Assembly: GCA_002328075.1 (NCBI GenBank)
Contig: DCVT01000041.1
Location: 24,612 to 88,611 of the forward strand
DNA from: Anaerolineales bacterium UBA2181
GTDB lineage: Bacteria; Chloroflexota; Anaerolineae; Promineifilales; UBA4811
Direction: 5' to 3'
DNA: 64,000 nucleotides
Part shown: positions 43,788 through 53,375 of the stretch, in pieces
Layout: each line of letters starts with the position of its first letter
Position numbering within the stretch: the stretch's first letter is position 1
Position numbers and translations under genes: made by a program
The notes under the pieces: generated by a model
The model's database searches: none
Told to the model about the DNA's origin: nothing
The model's input: only the letters and a program-made list of their open reading frames with translations

Positions 43788-44597
43788 TCACGACCGAGCT
43801 GAGCGGCTTTCGCCTACCAAGAGCTGATGTGAGCGGCGGATGTGCTCCGACATGAGTTGGGCGGCACGATCTGCGTTCTGATCGGCAATTGCCTGTACAA
43901 TCTGCCGGTGCTCAGAGATGTATCGCTGGGCCTCGGCCGGGTCGGTCGTGAGCAGATAGCGCCATGACGGGGCCAATTGTTGCATCATGGCGGAAGCGAG
44001 GACGGCGATCAACTCGGTGAGGAACGGGTTCTTGGCCGTCTCCACGATGCCAACGTGAAACACCGTGTCCGTCCTATCCGCCGGATGCCCGTCGCGAACC
44101 TGCTTTTCGACCTGGTCGTGCAACCCCCATAGGCGCTGCACATCCGCTTCGTCTCGCCGCTCGGCCGCCAGGCGGGCAGCCTGCACCTCCACGATCAGCC
44201 GGACCTCCGCCAGGTGGGATACCTGGTCCTGTTCACGGAGCATCGCCTGGATCCAGGGCTGCATGGCGTCGCGGGCACTCGGGTGGCGGACGTAGGCGCC
44301 GCTGCGTGGACTGACCTCAATGATCCCCCGGCCGGCCAGGACCGCGAGCGCGCGCCGGATGGAAGTCCGGCTTACCTGAAACTGCTCCGCCAGTTCTCGT
44401 TCGGAAAGCAACTGGTCGCCCCGTCCTAGCTCGCCACTCTCGATGAGCTGCTGGATGCGGTCGACGATTTCTGAATAAACCGGCCGGTCTGGAGTCGCTC
44501 GTTTGAGGTCCTTGGCGGCGGCAATCGAATCGGTCGACGACCGCTTGCCGATGTTGAGACGGTTGACGACGGTGTTCAGCGCTCGTTTGCCTGCCAT
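43788..44597 (-). CDS. GntR-family regulator, FadR/LldR subgroup (FCD domain)
   Basis: 269 residues. After a ~38-residue extension comes the winged-helix domain (PVYSEIVDRIQQLIESGEL, LSERELAEQFQVSRTSIRRAL), then an all-helical FCD ligand domain (~115-255) with Asp/His metal-site candidates such as DTVFHVGI and SEHRQIVQAI. LldR-type members respond to lactate or other small acids. It converges on lutC, so it is the natural candidate regulator of the cluster, acting at the promoter near 25735 or its own. Confidence 0.87.
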   Translation of the reverse strand: MAGKRALNTVVNRLNIGKRSSTDSIAAAKDLKRATPDRPVYSEIVDRIQQLIESGELGRGDQLLSERELAEQFQVSRTSIRRALAVLAGRGIIEVSPRSGAYVRHPSARDAMQPWIQAMLREQDQVSHLAEVRLIVEVQAARLAAERRDEADVQRLWGLHDQVEKQVRDGHPADRTDTVFHVGIVETAKNPFLTELIAVLASAMMQQLAPSWRYLLTTDPAEAQRYISEHRQIVQAIADQNADRAAQLMSEHIRRSHQLLVGESRSARS

Positions 44598-44784
44598 CTG
44601 GTCACCTGATCCACAAAACAGAATTGTACCTCAAGAGCAAGGCCCTACCAAACGGAAACCAGCCTGACAGAATTGATCTTTGTCGGCGTGCGTGCGCCCC
44701 CGGAAGACCGGCCGACCTGGTTTGAGCGCGGTGACCCGGCGGCTCAGGTTCGTCGCCATTTGGTCAAGTACCGAGCTTACCGGA

Positions 44785-44812
44785 TTGCGCCTGCCTCTAA
44801 CGCTGCTATAAT
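44785..44812 (+). promoter_or_regulatory. Promoter of the PIG-L deacetylase gene
   Basis: TTGCGC (44785-44790), 16-bp spacer, perfect TATAAT (44807-44812). The rest of the 382-bp gap (44598-44979) shows no gene. A TACAAT-like -10 for the minus-strand GntR gene can be read near 44622-44627, with no clear -35. Confidence 0.6.
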
Positions 44813-44979
44813 CTCGCCCGGCATTGGTTGCCTGCGACGGCCGCTGGAGTGAGTGTCTGCCGGCGGCCTGGCTCCTTGGTTCAGTGGGCCGGTGTCGCGT
44901 GATTCAAGGCACAGAGAACTAGATGGGCGCGTCCTGCCAACTTGCTGGTGTCTGGCGGGCCCGGGTCAGGGAGAAGTGG

Positions 44980-45702
44980 ATGATTGCAGAGCGCATTCCT
45001 GAATCAGCGATGGTGATCGTGGCGCACCCGGATGACGCCGAGTTCACCGTGGCGGGCACGGTAGCGGCGTGGACCCGAGCGGGCTGCAAGTGTATTTATG
45101 TCCTGTGCACCGACGGCAACGCCGGTTCGCACGAACCGGGCATGACGCGAGAGCGTTTGGGGGCGATCCGTCGCTTGGAACAGCGGGCGGCGTGCAGCGT
45201 GTTAGGGGTCCACGAGGTCGTGTTCCTGGGGTACGATGATGGCCTCTTGCAGCCGACCCTGGAGCTCAGGCGGGATCTGGTGCGCCTAGTTCGACAATTC
45301 CGGCCGGAGGTGGTGCTCACGTCCGATCCCACCTCTCTTTTTCACGGCGAGGATTACATCAACCATCCCGATCATCGGGCGGCCGGCCAGGCAGCACTGG
45401 ACGCCGTGGCGCCGGCGGCCGCCATGCCGCTTCTCTGGCCCGAGCTGGGCGCCCCGCATCGGGTACGTCGGGTGTACATTCACGGCAATGGCCAGCCCAC
45501 CGTTTGGATAGACGTCACTGACACAATCGCGCTGAAGGTGGAGGCCCTGCGGATGCACGCCAGCCAGATGGGGGAGTGGGACCCCACCGAGATGATCTAT
45601 GGCTGGGCGGCCGAGAACGGCAAGGAAAAAGGGCTGGCGTACGCAGAGCGGTTCCGGCGGATGTTCTTGGTTCGGCCGGACGAGGAGCAGGTTAGCGATT
45701 AG
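44980..45702 (+). CDS. PIG-L/LmbE-family deacetylase
   Basis: 240 residues. Zinc-dependent deacetylases of this family act on N-acetylglucosaminyl groups or similar. The metal motif AHPDDAEF (residue ~15) and the later HPDHRAAG are present. It could be BshB-like (bacillithiol) or act on a glycan; no partner gene nearby decides this. GGGAG at 44969-44973 supports ATG 44980 rather than the upstream ATG 44923. Confidence 0.85.
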   Translation: MIAERIPESAMVIVAHPDDAEFTVAGTVAAWTRAGCKCIYVLCTDGNAGSHEPGMTRERLGAIRRLEQRAACSVLGVHEVVFLGYDDGLLQPTLELRRDLVRLVRQFRPEVVLTSDPTSLFHGEDYINHPDHRAAGQAALDAVAPAAAMPLLWPELGAPHRVRRVYIHGNGQPTVWIDVTDTIALKVEALRMHASQMGEWDPTEMIYGWAAENGKEKGLAYAERFRRMFLVRPDEEQVSD

Positions 45703-45826
45703 GTGGGCGGCGCGCCCAGACCTTGCCGGCCCGAGTTGCCCCACCAGATCCGTCGGACCAACCTGTAGGGATGCAGTATTCGTGCGCTGCGCTTGTGCCA
45801 CCCCTTCGTGTTGGGTTTGATGGCAT

Positions 45827-46834
45827 TCAGGTCCTAGCCGACCTCGGGCGATCAAAATCCACCCGGACCGTGGTGCCTCCATCAGTCTGAACGGTGAGTC
45901 CGCCGCCCAATTGCCGCACCAGCATTCTGACCAATTGCAGTCCCATGGTTTCAGTCGCCGAAATGTCGAGTTCGGGGGACAAACCGATGCCGTTATCGCT
46001 GACCTCCAGCACCAGACGGCCGTCGTCATCCCGGAGTGAGATGCGGATGACCCCCTCTCGCCCGCCGGGGAACGCATACTTGAGCGCGTTGGAAGCCAGT
46101 TCGTTGACAATGAGGCCGCAAGGAACGGCGTCGTCGGCCGATAGAGTGATCTGGTGGGTGTCAACCTCCCAACCGACCGCCGGAGCGACCGCCAAGTGTG
46201 CCTGACGCAGGTGGCCTACCAACTCGCTCAGGTACGCTGCCAGGTCCACTTGTGAGAGATCGTGCGTGCGCGAAAGCTGATGGTGGATTAGGGCCATAGA
46301 GTGAACTCGCGCCTGACTTGCCTCTAGCATCTGCCGAACGGTCACGTCCTCGGCCTGGTCCGCCTGCAGCGCCAGCAAATTCGAAACGAGCTGCATATTG
46401 TTCTTGATCCGATGATGCAACTCGCGCATCAACCCTTCGCTCTCGGATAGGGATGCCCTCAGTTGCTGCTCAACAACGTGGCGCTCGGTGGAATCCAAAC
46501 CAACGGTATGGTATTCCAGAAGGTCACCAGCCGGGTTGTACACTGCGCGGTGCACCCATTGTTGCCAGCGGACCGTGCCGTCGGCCGACAATACCGCCTG
46601 TTCATGAATCCGGACCGGGTCCTCCGGGGTCAACGTGGCGATGATCTGCAAAAGTGCGTTCCGACCATCGGGGGCGGCCAAGCCAAAAACGCTTCGCCCG
46701 ATCAACTGCTCGGGGCCAAAACCCAGAGCGGTGCAAAGACTTTGGTTGACATAGATCAGGGCGCCGGTCGTCGAGTGCCGGAAGAAGGCCGCCGGCATAT
46801 CATCCAATGCCGGTCGGCACCAGGTGTTGTTCAC
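45827..46834 (-). CDS. PAS-domain sensor histidine kinase (HisKA_2 type)
   Basis: About 335 residues, no membrane helix, so cytoplasmic. PAS domain (~12-125: MPAAFFRHSTTGALIYVNQ, then DSTERHVVEQQ). The phosphoacceptor box LMRELHHRIKNNMQLVSNLL (His ~141) is of the HisKA_2/HWE type, with an HATPase domain at NELASNALKYAF and DNGIGLSP. Such kinases often feed general stress or light responses. Start GTG 46834 chosen with GGAG (46844-46847). No response regulator is adjacent. The open frame continues upstream only because it runs into a decayed permease. Confidence 0.85.
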   Translation of the reverse strand: MNNTWCRPALDDMPAAFFRHSTTGALIYVNQSLCTALGFGPEQLIGRSVFGLAAPDGRNALLQIIATLTPEDPVRIHEQAVLSADGTVRWQQWVHRAVYNPAGDLLEYHTVGLDSTERHVVEQQLRASLSESEGLMRELHHRIKNNMQLVSNLLALQADQAEDVTVRQMLEASQARVHSMALIHHQLSRTHDLSQVDLAAYLSELVGHLRQAHLAVAPAVGWEVDTHQITLSADDAVPCGLIVNELASNALKYAFPGGREGVIRISLRDDDGRLVLEVSDNGIGLSPELDISATETMGLQLVRMLVRQLGGGLTVQTDGGTTVRVDFDRPRSART

Positions 46835-46949
46835 GGGGTGTGTCTCCAGATTTAGCTCCTTTCCTTCAGGCTGATGGTGCCGGATGATGCCCCTCGCGCA
46901 GCTGCGTGTCCCCACAAACGCTTTTCGGTTGGGATGTGCGGCACGCTGA

Positions 46950-47762
46950 CAGCCCATCCGAAAGCCACCCAAAGGCTCCATCCGTGGAAACACCCACGCA
47001 GCGATGGCCAGACGCACCCTCGTCAGCACCAACGCAGTGATCAACCGACCATTGGCTGCCGGCCGGACACCCATCATCAGGGTGGTTACCACGGCGGGGT
47101 ACCGGGTGCTGTCGAGTGGCACTGCCAGCGCCCATGGCAATCCGTCTGCCAACCGCATGCCGTCGGCCGGAAATAAATGCCAGGCGGATGCCGATGACCC
47201 GAACACGGTGGCGGAACAGCGCACCCTGCATGAGCAGCAACCCACTGCAAAAGAGCAGATTAGCCCAGGGGAAGCCGAAGCTGGCCACGTATCCCAGCGG
47301 CGGTGACGGTTGCTTAGCGGCTTGCGTCAGGATCAGGTAGCGGGAGAACCCCTCGCTGGGCCGGTCGGCTTTGCCATGGTCCGCCACACCGACCAGGTCG
47401 AGTATGGCGACGACGCGACGCTCCGACTCGCCCTGCGGGCCGCGAAAGAAAAAGCGCGCGGTGTAGTGCAGGATCTCGCGCGTGGTCATGTGCTCAAAAT
47501 ACCGAGGATCCTGGGACAGGTAGCCCAGGCGGGCGCGAATGGCAATCGCATCCCGGCCGACATCCGGACCGACAACCTGCGCGGCGCCACCGGTCAGCCG
47601 GATCAACCCGAGCAACCACTTGACGGAAGTGGTCTTGCCTGCGTAGTTCAGTCCCAGGACGGCAAAGATCGAGATGGGCTTGACCTCCAAGTTCAGTGAC
47701 TTGAGCGCATCTACGCCCTTGAACCAAGTGCTCAGGCCACGAGTCTGGATAGCCAAGTCCAT
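46950..47762 (-). pseudogene. Decayed ABC-2 transporter: ATPase 5' part joined to permease 3' part
   Basis: From ATG 47762, behind an intact AAGGAG, the frame encodes an ABC ATPase up to about 47370: Walker A-like GLNYAGKTT (Tyr for the usual Gly), then LGYLSQDPRYFEHMTTREIL. The signature, Walker B and H-loop are missing: after DRPSEGFSR the frame jumps to a membrane segment (ASFGFPWANLLF, MQGALFRHRVRVIGI) typical of an ABC-2 permease. Permease similarity then continues in another frame from about 47190 (AWHLFPADG, PLDSTRYPAVV, ALTRVRL-like end). An in-frame deletion of over 1 kb plus a frameshift explains this. Confidence 0.75.
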
Positions 47763-47828
47763 GTGAGACTCTCCTTGCGGAGGCTGTTTATACACCACTT
47801 GGCCCCAACAGGCAATGGAAACCGCCAA

Positions 47829-47857
47829 TTGGCCGGCCGAAAGGTAGCGAGTATAAT
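47829..47857 (+). promoter_or_regulatory. mutS promoter
   Basis: TTGGCC (47829-47834), 17-bp spacer, perfect TATAAT (47852-47857). Confidence 0.65.
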
Positions 47858-47910
47858 AGCGGCGGCTTTCTGCCCGACGATGTCAGGCTACCGATCGATT
47901 GAGCGTGTGG

Positions 47911-50499
47911 ATGTCCAAGTTGACTCCGGTCCGACGCCAATATCTGGAGGTCAAGCGCCAGTTCCCGGACGCCATTGTCTTTTTCCGTCTGGGTGATTTC
48001 TACGAGACGTTTGACCGGGACGCAGAGGTCGCCGCTCGTGAGCTGGACCTGGTGTTGACCCGCCGGCAGGATGCTCCCATGGCGGGTGTGCCGTTCCATG
48101 CGGTTGAGAACTATGTCGCCAAGCTGGTGAGCAAGGGCTACCACGTGGCGATCTGCGAGCAACTGGGGAATGAGGCGATTCGCGGACTGGTCCCCCGGGA
48201 GGTCGTCCGGGTTGTGACACCGGGAACCGTCGTCGAACCCGAGATGTTGTCGCAGAAACAGAACAATTACCTAGCGGCCGTAGCGGCCGATTGGGAGGGC
48301 AAGCGACTTGGTCTATCGTATGCGGATGTCTCCACCGGCGAGTTCGCCACCACCCAGATAGCGGGACCGGATGCGCTAAACCAGCTACTGGACGAATTGG
48401 ATCGCCTGCGGCCGGCCGAACTGGTGCTTCCCTCGGCATCGGATGAGGACCCTAGTTGGCAGCACATTCGCGCCGCCGCTCGCTCAGTCACCAAGTTGCC
48501 TGATTGGCGGTTTGAGGTCGGCAACGCGCGGTCGGCGCTCATGCGTCATTTCGGCGTGAGTATGCTGGCGGGCTATGGGTGTGAAGGGTTACCGGAGGCG
48601 GTGAGAGCGGCCGGGGCGGTGCTGCAATACGTTCAGGCGACGCACCACGGGGCGTTACCACAACTGACCGGGCTCGCAACCTACCACCTGGAAAGCACCA
48701 TGCTGCTGGATGCTGCGACCCGCCGCAACCTGGAGTTGACTGAGAGCATACGTGGCGGAGCAAGGCACGGGTCATTGTTGGCAGTGCTGGACCAAACGGT
48801 CACGCCGATGGGCGGCCGGCTGTTGAACCGATGGGTCAAGCAACCTCTGCTGGACCTCCAGGCCCTCGTCGACCGGCAGGATCAGGTGGAGGTTTTCTTC
48901 AAGGACGGAACCTTGCGGGCGGAGGTGCGGGCGCATTTGCGTCTGATGCCTGACCTGGAGCGATTGACTAATCGGGTCGTGGTCGGCGCGGCCCGCCCGC
49001 GGGACCTTGTGGGGATTCGGGCGGCACTCGAGTCGGCGGCGCCCCTGTCGGTTCTTTTGGGCGACCGGTCAAATGGGACGGAAGGTCCGGCGTCCCGGCT
49101 TCCTTTGCCTCCTGAGGTTCCCGAGCTGCTTACTATGCTGCGACAGGCCATCGCTGATGATCCGCCGTCGGCGATGGGAAAACCGGGTGTGATCCGAACC
49201 GGTTATTCGGCTGAGCTGGATGGCATCCAGTCGGCCGCACGGGACGCCAAGAGCTATATCGCGAACCTCGAGAGGCAAGAGCGAGAGCGGACCGGAATCA
49301 AGAGTTTGAAGGTTGGTTTCAACCAGGTCTTTGGCTATTACCTGGAGGTGACTCGCGCAAACCAGGACCTGGTTCCAGAGCACTATATCCGCAAACAGAC
49401 GCTGGTGAACGCCGAGCGGTACATCACGCCCGAACTCAAGGAGTACGAGGCGTTGGTGCTGCATGCTGACGAGCGCCAACTGGAAGTTGAGCACCGATTG
49501 TTCCGCGAGGTGTGCGATCAGGTGACGGCGGTTGCACCCTGGTTGTTGGCATTGGCGGGCAGCTTGGCGCACCTGGACGTGGTCAGTGGATTGGCCGAAG
49601 TGGCTGCTCAGGCCAATTACGTCCGCCCCGAGTTGACGGATGACGACGTGTTGGTGATCCGCGGTGGGCGCCATCCGGTGGTGGAGCGGTTGTTGGTGGG
49701 TGAGCGTTTTGTGCCAAACGATGTGAGCCTGGAGGACGGGGCACGGATCCTGATCATCACCGGACCCAACATGTCCGGCAAGAGCGTCTATCTGCGACAG
49801 ATAGCCCTGATCGTACTCATGGCGCAGGTGGGGAGCATGGTGCCGGCCGATTCGGCTCGAATTGGGTTGGTGGATCGCATCTTCACCCGGGTGGGGGCGC
49901 AGGATGAGGTCTACGCCGGGCAATCCACTTTTATGGTCGAGATGGTCGAAACCGCCAATATCCTTCACCATGCCACCAGGCGGAGTCTGGTCGTGTTGGA
50001 TGAGATCGGCCGGGGAACCAGCACCTACGATGGGCTTTCCATTGCCTGGGCGGTGGTAGAGTACCTGCACAACCACCCCAGTCTCTTGTGCAAGACGCTT
50101 TTTGCCACCCACTATCACGAACTGACCGATCTGGCAGACCTGCTTCCCGGCGTGGCTAACCTCAACGTGGCGGTCGCGGAGGAAGGCGACCGGGTTGCGT
50201 TCCTACATCAGATCATTCCGGGTGGCGCCAACCGCAGTTATGGCATCCACGTGGGCCAATTGGCGGGGCTGCCCGCAGCCGTGACCAAACGAGCCAGTGA
50301 GCTATTGCGTGAGCTGGAGTTGCGCGCGCCGCAGGCCGTCCGCCGGCCGGGCCACCTGAGCACGGGGCAGCAGATGGCGCTCTTTCCGGCGGCGAGTCCG
50401 TTGCTGGACGAACTGCGGGACCTGGATGTGATGAGCCTCACGCCCCTGGACGCCATCAGCAAGCTGTATGAATGGAAGCGGCGATTCGTCTCCGACTGA
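47911..50499 (+). CDS. mutS: DNA mismatch repair protein MutS
   Basis: 862 residues, MutS1 length. FYE mismatch-wedging motif in GDFYETF near residue 34, connector and lever domains, Walker A GPNMSGKSVYLRQ, Walker B VVLDEIGRGTSTYDG and ATHYHEL. Recognises mispairs and recruits MutL; no mutL in the window. ATG 47911 is chosen because homology starts at SKLTPVRRQYLEVK. Its own promoter lies about 50 bp upstream. Confidence 0.96.
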   Translation: MSKLTPVRRQYLEVKRQFPDAIVFFRLGDFYETFDRDAEVAARELDLVLTRRQDAPMAGVPFHAVENYVAKLVSKGYHVAICEQLGNEAIRGLVPREVVRVVTPGTVVEPEMLSQKQNNYLAAVAADWEGKRLGLSYADVSTGEFATTQIAGPDALNQLLDELDRLRPAELVLPSASDEDPSWQHIRAAARSVTKLPDWRFEVGNARSALMRHFGVSMLAGYGCEGLPEAVRAAGAVLQYVQATHHGALPQLTGLATYHLESTMLLDAATRRNLELTESIRGGARHGSLLAVLDQTVTPMGGRLLNRWVKQPLLDLQALVDRQDQVEVFFKDGTLRAEVRAHLRLMPDLERLTNRVVVGAARPRDLVGIRAALESAAPLSVLLGDRSNGTEGPASRLPLPPEVPELLTMLRQAIADDPPSAMGKPGVIRTGYSAELDGIQSAARDAKSYIANLERQERERTGIKSLKVGFNQVFGYYLEVTRANQDLVPEHYIRKQTLVNAERYITPELKEYEALVLHADERQLEVEHRLFREVCDQVTAVAPWLLALAGSLAHLDVVSGLAEVAAQANYVRPELTDDDVLVIRGGRHPVVERLLVGERFVPNDVSLEDGARILIITGPNMSGKSVYLRQIALIVLMAQVGSMVPADSARIGLVDRIFTRVGAQDEVYAGQSTFMVEMVETANILHHATRRSLVVLDEIGRGTSTYDGLSIAWAVVEYLHNHPSLLCKTLFATHYHELTDLADLLPGVANLNVAVAEEGDRVAFLHQIIPGGANRSYGIHVGQLAGLPAAVTKRASELLRELELRAPQAVRRPGHLSTGQQMALFPAASPLLDELRDLDVMSLTPLDAISKLYEWKRRFVSD

Positions 50500-50586
50500 C
50501 GGGGTCGACCTGTTCTTTTTCTCCTGTATGGCCTTCGGTTGACGAACGGCGGCGTAGGGTTCAAGGTCCAACCTCGCCCACTGCTG

Positions 50587-50608
50587 CCCGGCCACCGAGC
50601 CGGGATTT
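50587..50608 (+). terminator. Weak hairpin after mutS
   Basis: CCCGGC (50587-50592) pairs with GCCGGG (50599-50604), followed by ATTTT. Short stem and interrupted T-run, so low confidence. Confidence 0.35.
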
Positions 50609-50725
50609 TGGCGGCCGCCGATGGGCTGGCCGTTAGGCCTGACGGGCTGGTTTGACGTATGCACATGATCGCCTTGGTAGTATTGCTTCCTGCCCCGATC
50701 GGGCGGACGGTAAAACCACAGGTCA

Positions 50726-53251
50726 TTGTGGCGCTACGGGTTTCCTAGCGTGACCTGGAGTCGTCGACTGGCCGGACCAACACTGACCTGCATGGCGGTT
50801 GTGCTGGCGCTGTTGGCGTCCGGCTGGGCGGCTTGGACGGGAGGCTGGATTCATGCCGTTGAGGCGACGGACCAGCGCCAAAACCGGTTGGACGTCGTCG
50901 CGCCGACCCCTGCACCGGGAATCGCATTGGAGCAGAGTTTCCTGGCGGTTCACAATGGTCTGGCGGCGGTCGAACTGCTGCTGGCGTCCAGCGGAAATCT
51001 GTCTCCCCAACCGGCTACGCTGACGCTCCGATTGATGGATGATGACAATAGGCAGCTGGCGTTCGCCAGCTGGGATCCCGACCAATTGCGGCACAACGAC
51101 CCACTACGGTTCAACTTTGCCCCCATCCGTAACTCGGCCGGGCAGCGATTCCGACTCCTGCTAGAGGGGACAGAGGGTAACCGGGTGACCGTTTGGGCCT
51201 TTTCGTTGGATGGATACCAGCCGGGCGAGCTTGTGTCCAATGACCAGCCGCAGACCGGGGACCTTTACTTCCGGACAACCTATCGCTACCGGCTCGCAGA
51301 CGCGCTCCATGATCTTTGCCGATTTCTGAGGCGACAGGCGGGTTTGGGGGTTGTGCTATTGCTTCTGTTGGGGGTGCCTGGGATGGCGTTGTTGCCCCGG
51401 CGATGGAACCGCTCCGGAGACCTGGGCGTTTGGTTGGGACTGGCTGTGGCGAGCAGCCTGGCGACTATGCCGTTGGGGTGGCTCTGGTTGACGTTCGTGG
51501 GCGGTCGCTGGCGCCCTGCGTCGCTCTGGCTGGCGCTGATGGCCCTTTTGCTGGTCGTCTTGTGGCGTGGGCAGGCGGGTCACCCTCGTCGGGCGCTGGC
51601 TTGGCACCCGGAAACCGGCTGGTTGGCGCTGGTGGTGATTGCCGGCCTGGCGGTCCGCCTGCTGGCGGTGCGTGACCTGGTCCTGCCGGCCTGGGTGGAC
51701 TCACCACAACACTGGATGATCGCTCAACTCATGGGACAAAGCGGCCAGGTGCTCTCCAGCTATCGACCGGTCATGCCGGTGGACACCTTTTGGTATCACT
51801 GGGGGTTCCACGCTCTGGTAGCCACAGTCTGGCAGATGACCGAGGCGCCGTTGGAGCAGATTCTGCTCTGGGGCGGTCAGATGCTCAATGCCATGGTTCC
51901 GCTGTCGGTTTATGCGGCCTCCGTGCTGCTCACCAACCGTCGGCCGGCCGGGCTGGTAGCTGCGTTTTTCGTGGCTTTGGTGGGGCTCTTTCCAGGGTAC
52001 TATGTGACCTGGGGACGTTACACGCAACTGACAGGGATGTTGCTGCTGGGTCCGTTGCTTGGAGTCGCCTGGCAATACCTGCGGGCGGCCGGAAGACGGG
52101 ACAGATGCAGCAGTGCGGCCGACGCTTTCTGGCTGGCGTTGATGCTGGGTGGGTTGGCGCTGGTACACGCCCGGGTTTGGGTGTTTGCGTTGATCTGGTG
52201 TTTTTTGGCGGCGCTGACGATGGTGTTAGGCCGACGCGACTCAGTGCGCTTTGTTGGTCGGGCCTGGGTAATTCGGTCAGCGATGCCCATTCTGTTGAGC
52301 CTGGTGGTGGCTGCTCCGTGGCTGGTTCGGATTGCGGGGCACGTGCTACCCCGTCTGGTGCGCCTGGCCGGAGGGTCGGGTCCGGCCGGCACCTATAACG
52401 CCTTTCCTTGGGCGTACCTGTCCCATGGCTGGGAGCGGTATTGGTTGATCGCCGCGGCGGTAGCGTGGCTGGCGGCGTCGGCAACCGCACTGTCGCGACG
52501 GTTCCGGCGGAGATCGGCCGGCAGGGCCGGTGCCATGGCGGTGGTGGGCGGCTGGGTGGCGGCCCTGCTGGTCGCGGTGAATCTGGATCGGCTGGGCGTG
52601 CCGAGTAGCTCCTTTGTGAACAACAACTCGGTCGCTATCAGCCTGTTTCTGCCGGAGGCGCTGCTGCTGGGGTGGTTGGTGGACGCATGCGGCCGGCAGG
52701 CTGCCAAACACGGCATCGGGCGGGTGCTTGCCCCAGCTCTGCTGTCGGCATTGACGGTGCTGGCCGGCACCATGGGCGCTGTGCAAGGGCTTGGTGTCGT
52801 CAACCAGGATACGATCCTGGCGGGGCCGGCGGATCTGGAGATGATCCGCTGGGTGCGAGACAATCTGCCGGCCGGCAGTCGGGTGGCGGTGAACGCCTGG
52901 CTTTGGTTGCCGGAGCACAACTGGGCGGGATCGGATGGAGGATACTGGCTCTGGCTGCTGGCCGACCGCGAGACGACCATGCCGCCGCTTGGATATGGCT
53001 ACGACCCGGCGTACTTGCAGCAGATTAACGAGTTCAATCGCCAATTGATGGCGGTGACAGCCTGGGATGCGCCGGAGACGGCCGGGCTACTGCAGAGTGC
53101 GGGGGTAACCCATCTGTTTGCGGGAGAGAGAGGTGGAGCGCTCCGACCGGAGCGACTGGCAGCCAGTTCGAACTATCGGTTGCTGGCGACAAACGGCACG
53201 GCCTGGGTGTTTGGGTTTCAAGCCGCCGACCCATCCGCGAATGGCCGGTAG
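50726..53251 (+). CDS. Large polytopic membrane protein, possibly GT-C-type glycosyltransferase
   Basis: About 841 residues. One N-terminal helix, a ~150-residue outward beta-rich domain, then about 12-14 helices (~205-720), and a C-terminal soluble domain of about 130 residues. Features such as LPAWVDSPQHW in the first big loop, GYYVTWGRYTQLTGMLL and the final MIRWVRDNLPAGSRVAVNAW resemble YfhO/GT-C proteins that use lipid-linked sugars. No catalytic residue can be assigned with certainty. The start is unclear: TTG 50726, GTG 50750 or ATG 50792, none with a good ribosome-binding site. Confidence 0.6.
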   Translation: MWRYGFPSVTWSRRLAGPTLTCMAVVLALLASGWAAWTGGWIHAVEATDQRQNRLDVVAPTPAPGIALEQSFLAVHNGLAAVELLLASSGNLSPQPATLTLRLMDDDNRQLAFASWDPDQLRHNDPLRFNFAPIRNSAGQRFRLLLEGTEGNRVTVWAFSLDGYQPGELVSNDQPQTGDLYFRTTYRYRLADALHDLCRFLRRQAGLGVVLLLLLGVPGMALLPRRWNRSGDLGVWLGLAVASSLATMPLGWLWLTFVGGRWRPASLWLALMALLLVVLWRGQAGHPRRALAWHPETGWLALVVIAGLAVRLLAVRDLVLPAWVDSPQHWMIAQLMGQSGQVLSSYRPVMPVDTFWYHWGFHALVATVWQMTEAPLEQILLWGGQMLNAMVPLSVYAASVLLTNRRPAGLVAAFFVALVGLFPGYYVTWGRYTQLTGMLLLGPLLGVAWQYLRAAGRRDRCSSAADAFWLALMLGGLALVHARVWVFALIWCFLAALTMVLGRRDSVRFVGRAWVIRSAMPILLSLVVAAPWLVRIAGHVLPRLVRLAGGSGPAGTYNAFPWAYLSHGWERYWLIAAAVAWLAASATALSRRFRRRSAGRAGAMAVVGGWVAALLVAVNLDRLGVPSSSFVNNNSVAISLFLPEALLLGWLVDACGRQAAKHGIGRVLAPALLSALTVLAGTMGAVQGLGVVNQDTILAGPADLEMIRWVRDNLPAGSRVAVNAWLWLPEHNWAGSDGGYWLWLLADRETTMPPLGYGYDPAYLQQINEFNRQLMAVTAWDAPETAGLLQSAGVTHLFAGERGGALRPERLAASSNYRLLATNGTAWVFGFQAADPSANGR

Positions 53252-53339
53252 GAGGCTCCCGGCAAAGCAACGGCCGAACGACGGCTCCCCGTCGTTGCGA
53301 GTGGTGACAAACGGCTCTCTGCGCATGGACGGCCGGCGC

Positions 53340-53368
53340 TTGACAGGCCTGGATTCGACGCATACAAT
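53340..53368 (+). promoter_or_regulatory. Near-consensus promoter placed for a leaderless mRNA
   Basis: TTGACA (53340-53345), 17-bp spacer, TACAAT (53363-53368). Transcription would start near 53375, one base before the ATG at 53376, and no ribosome-binding site precedes that ATG. Confidence 0.75.
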
Positions 53369-53375
53369 CCGTTGC

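Noticed and set aside
44620..44640. FadR/LldR-type operator at TTGTACCTCAA in front of the GntR gene
   Set aside because: Only three bases on each side are symmetrical and the centre does not fit the known half-site pattern.
49069..50118. 349-codon antisense frame opposite mutS
   Set aside because: Shadow of MutS; composition rich in His, Gln and Arg and no motif.
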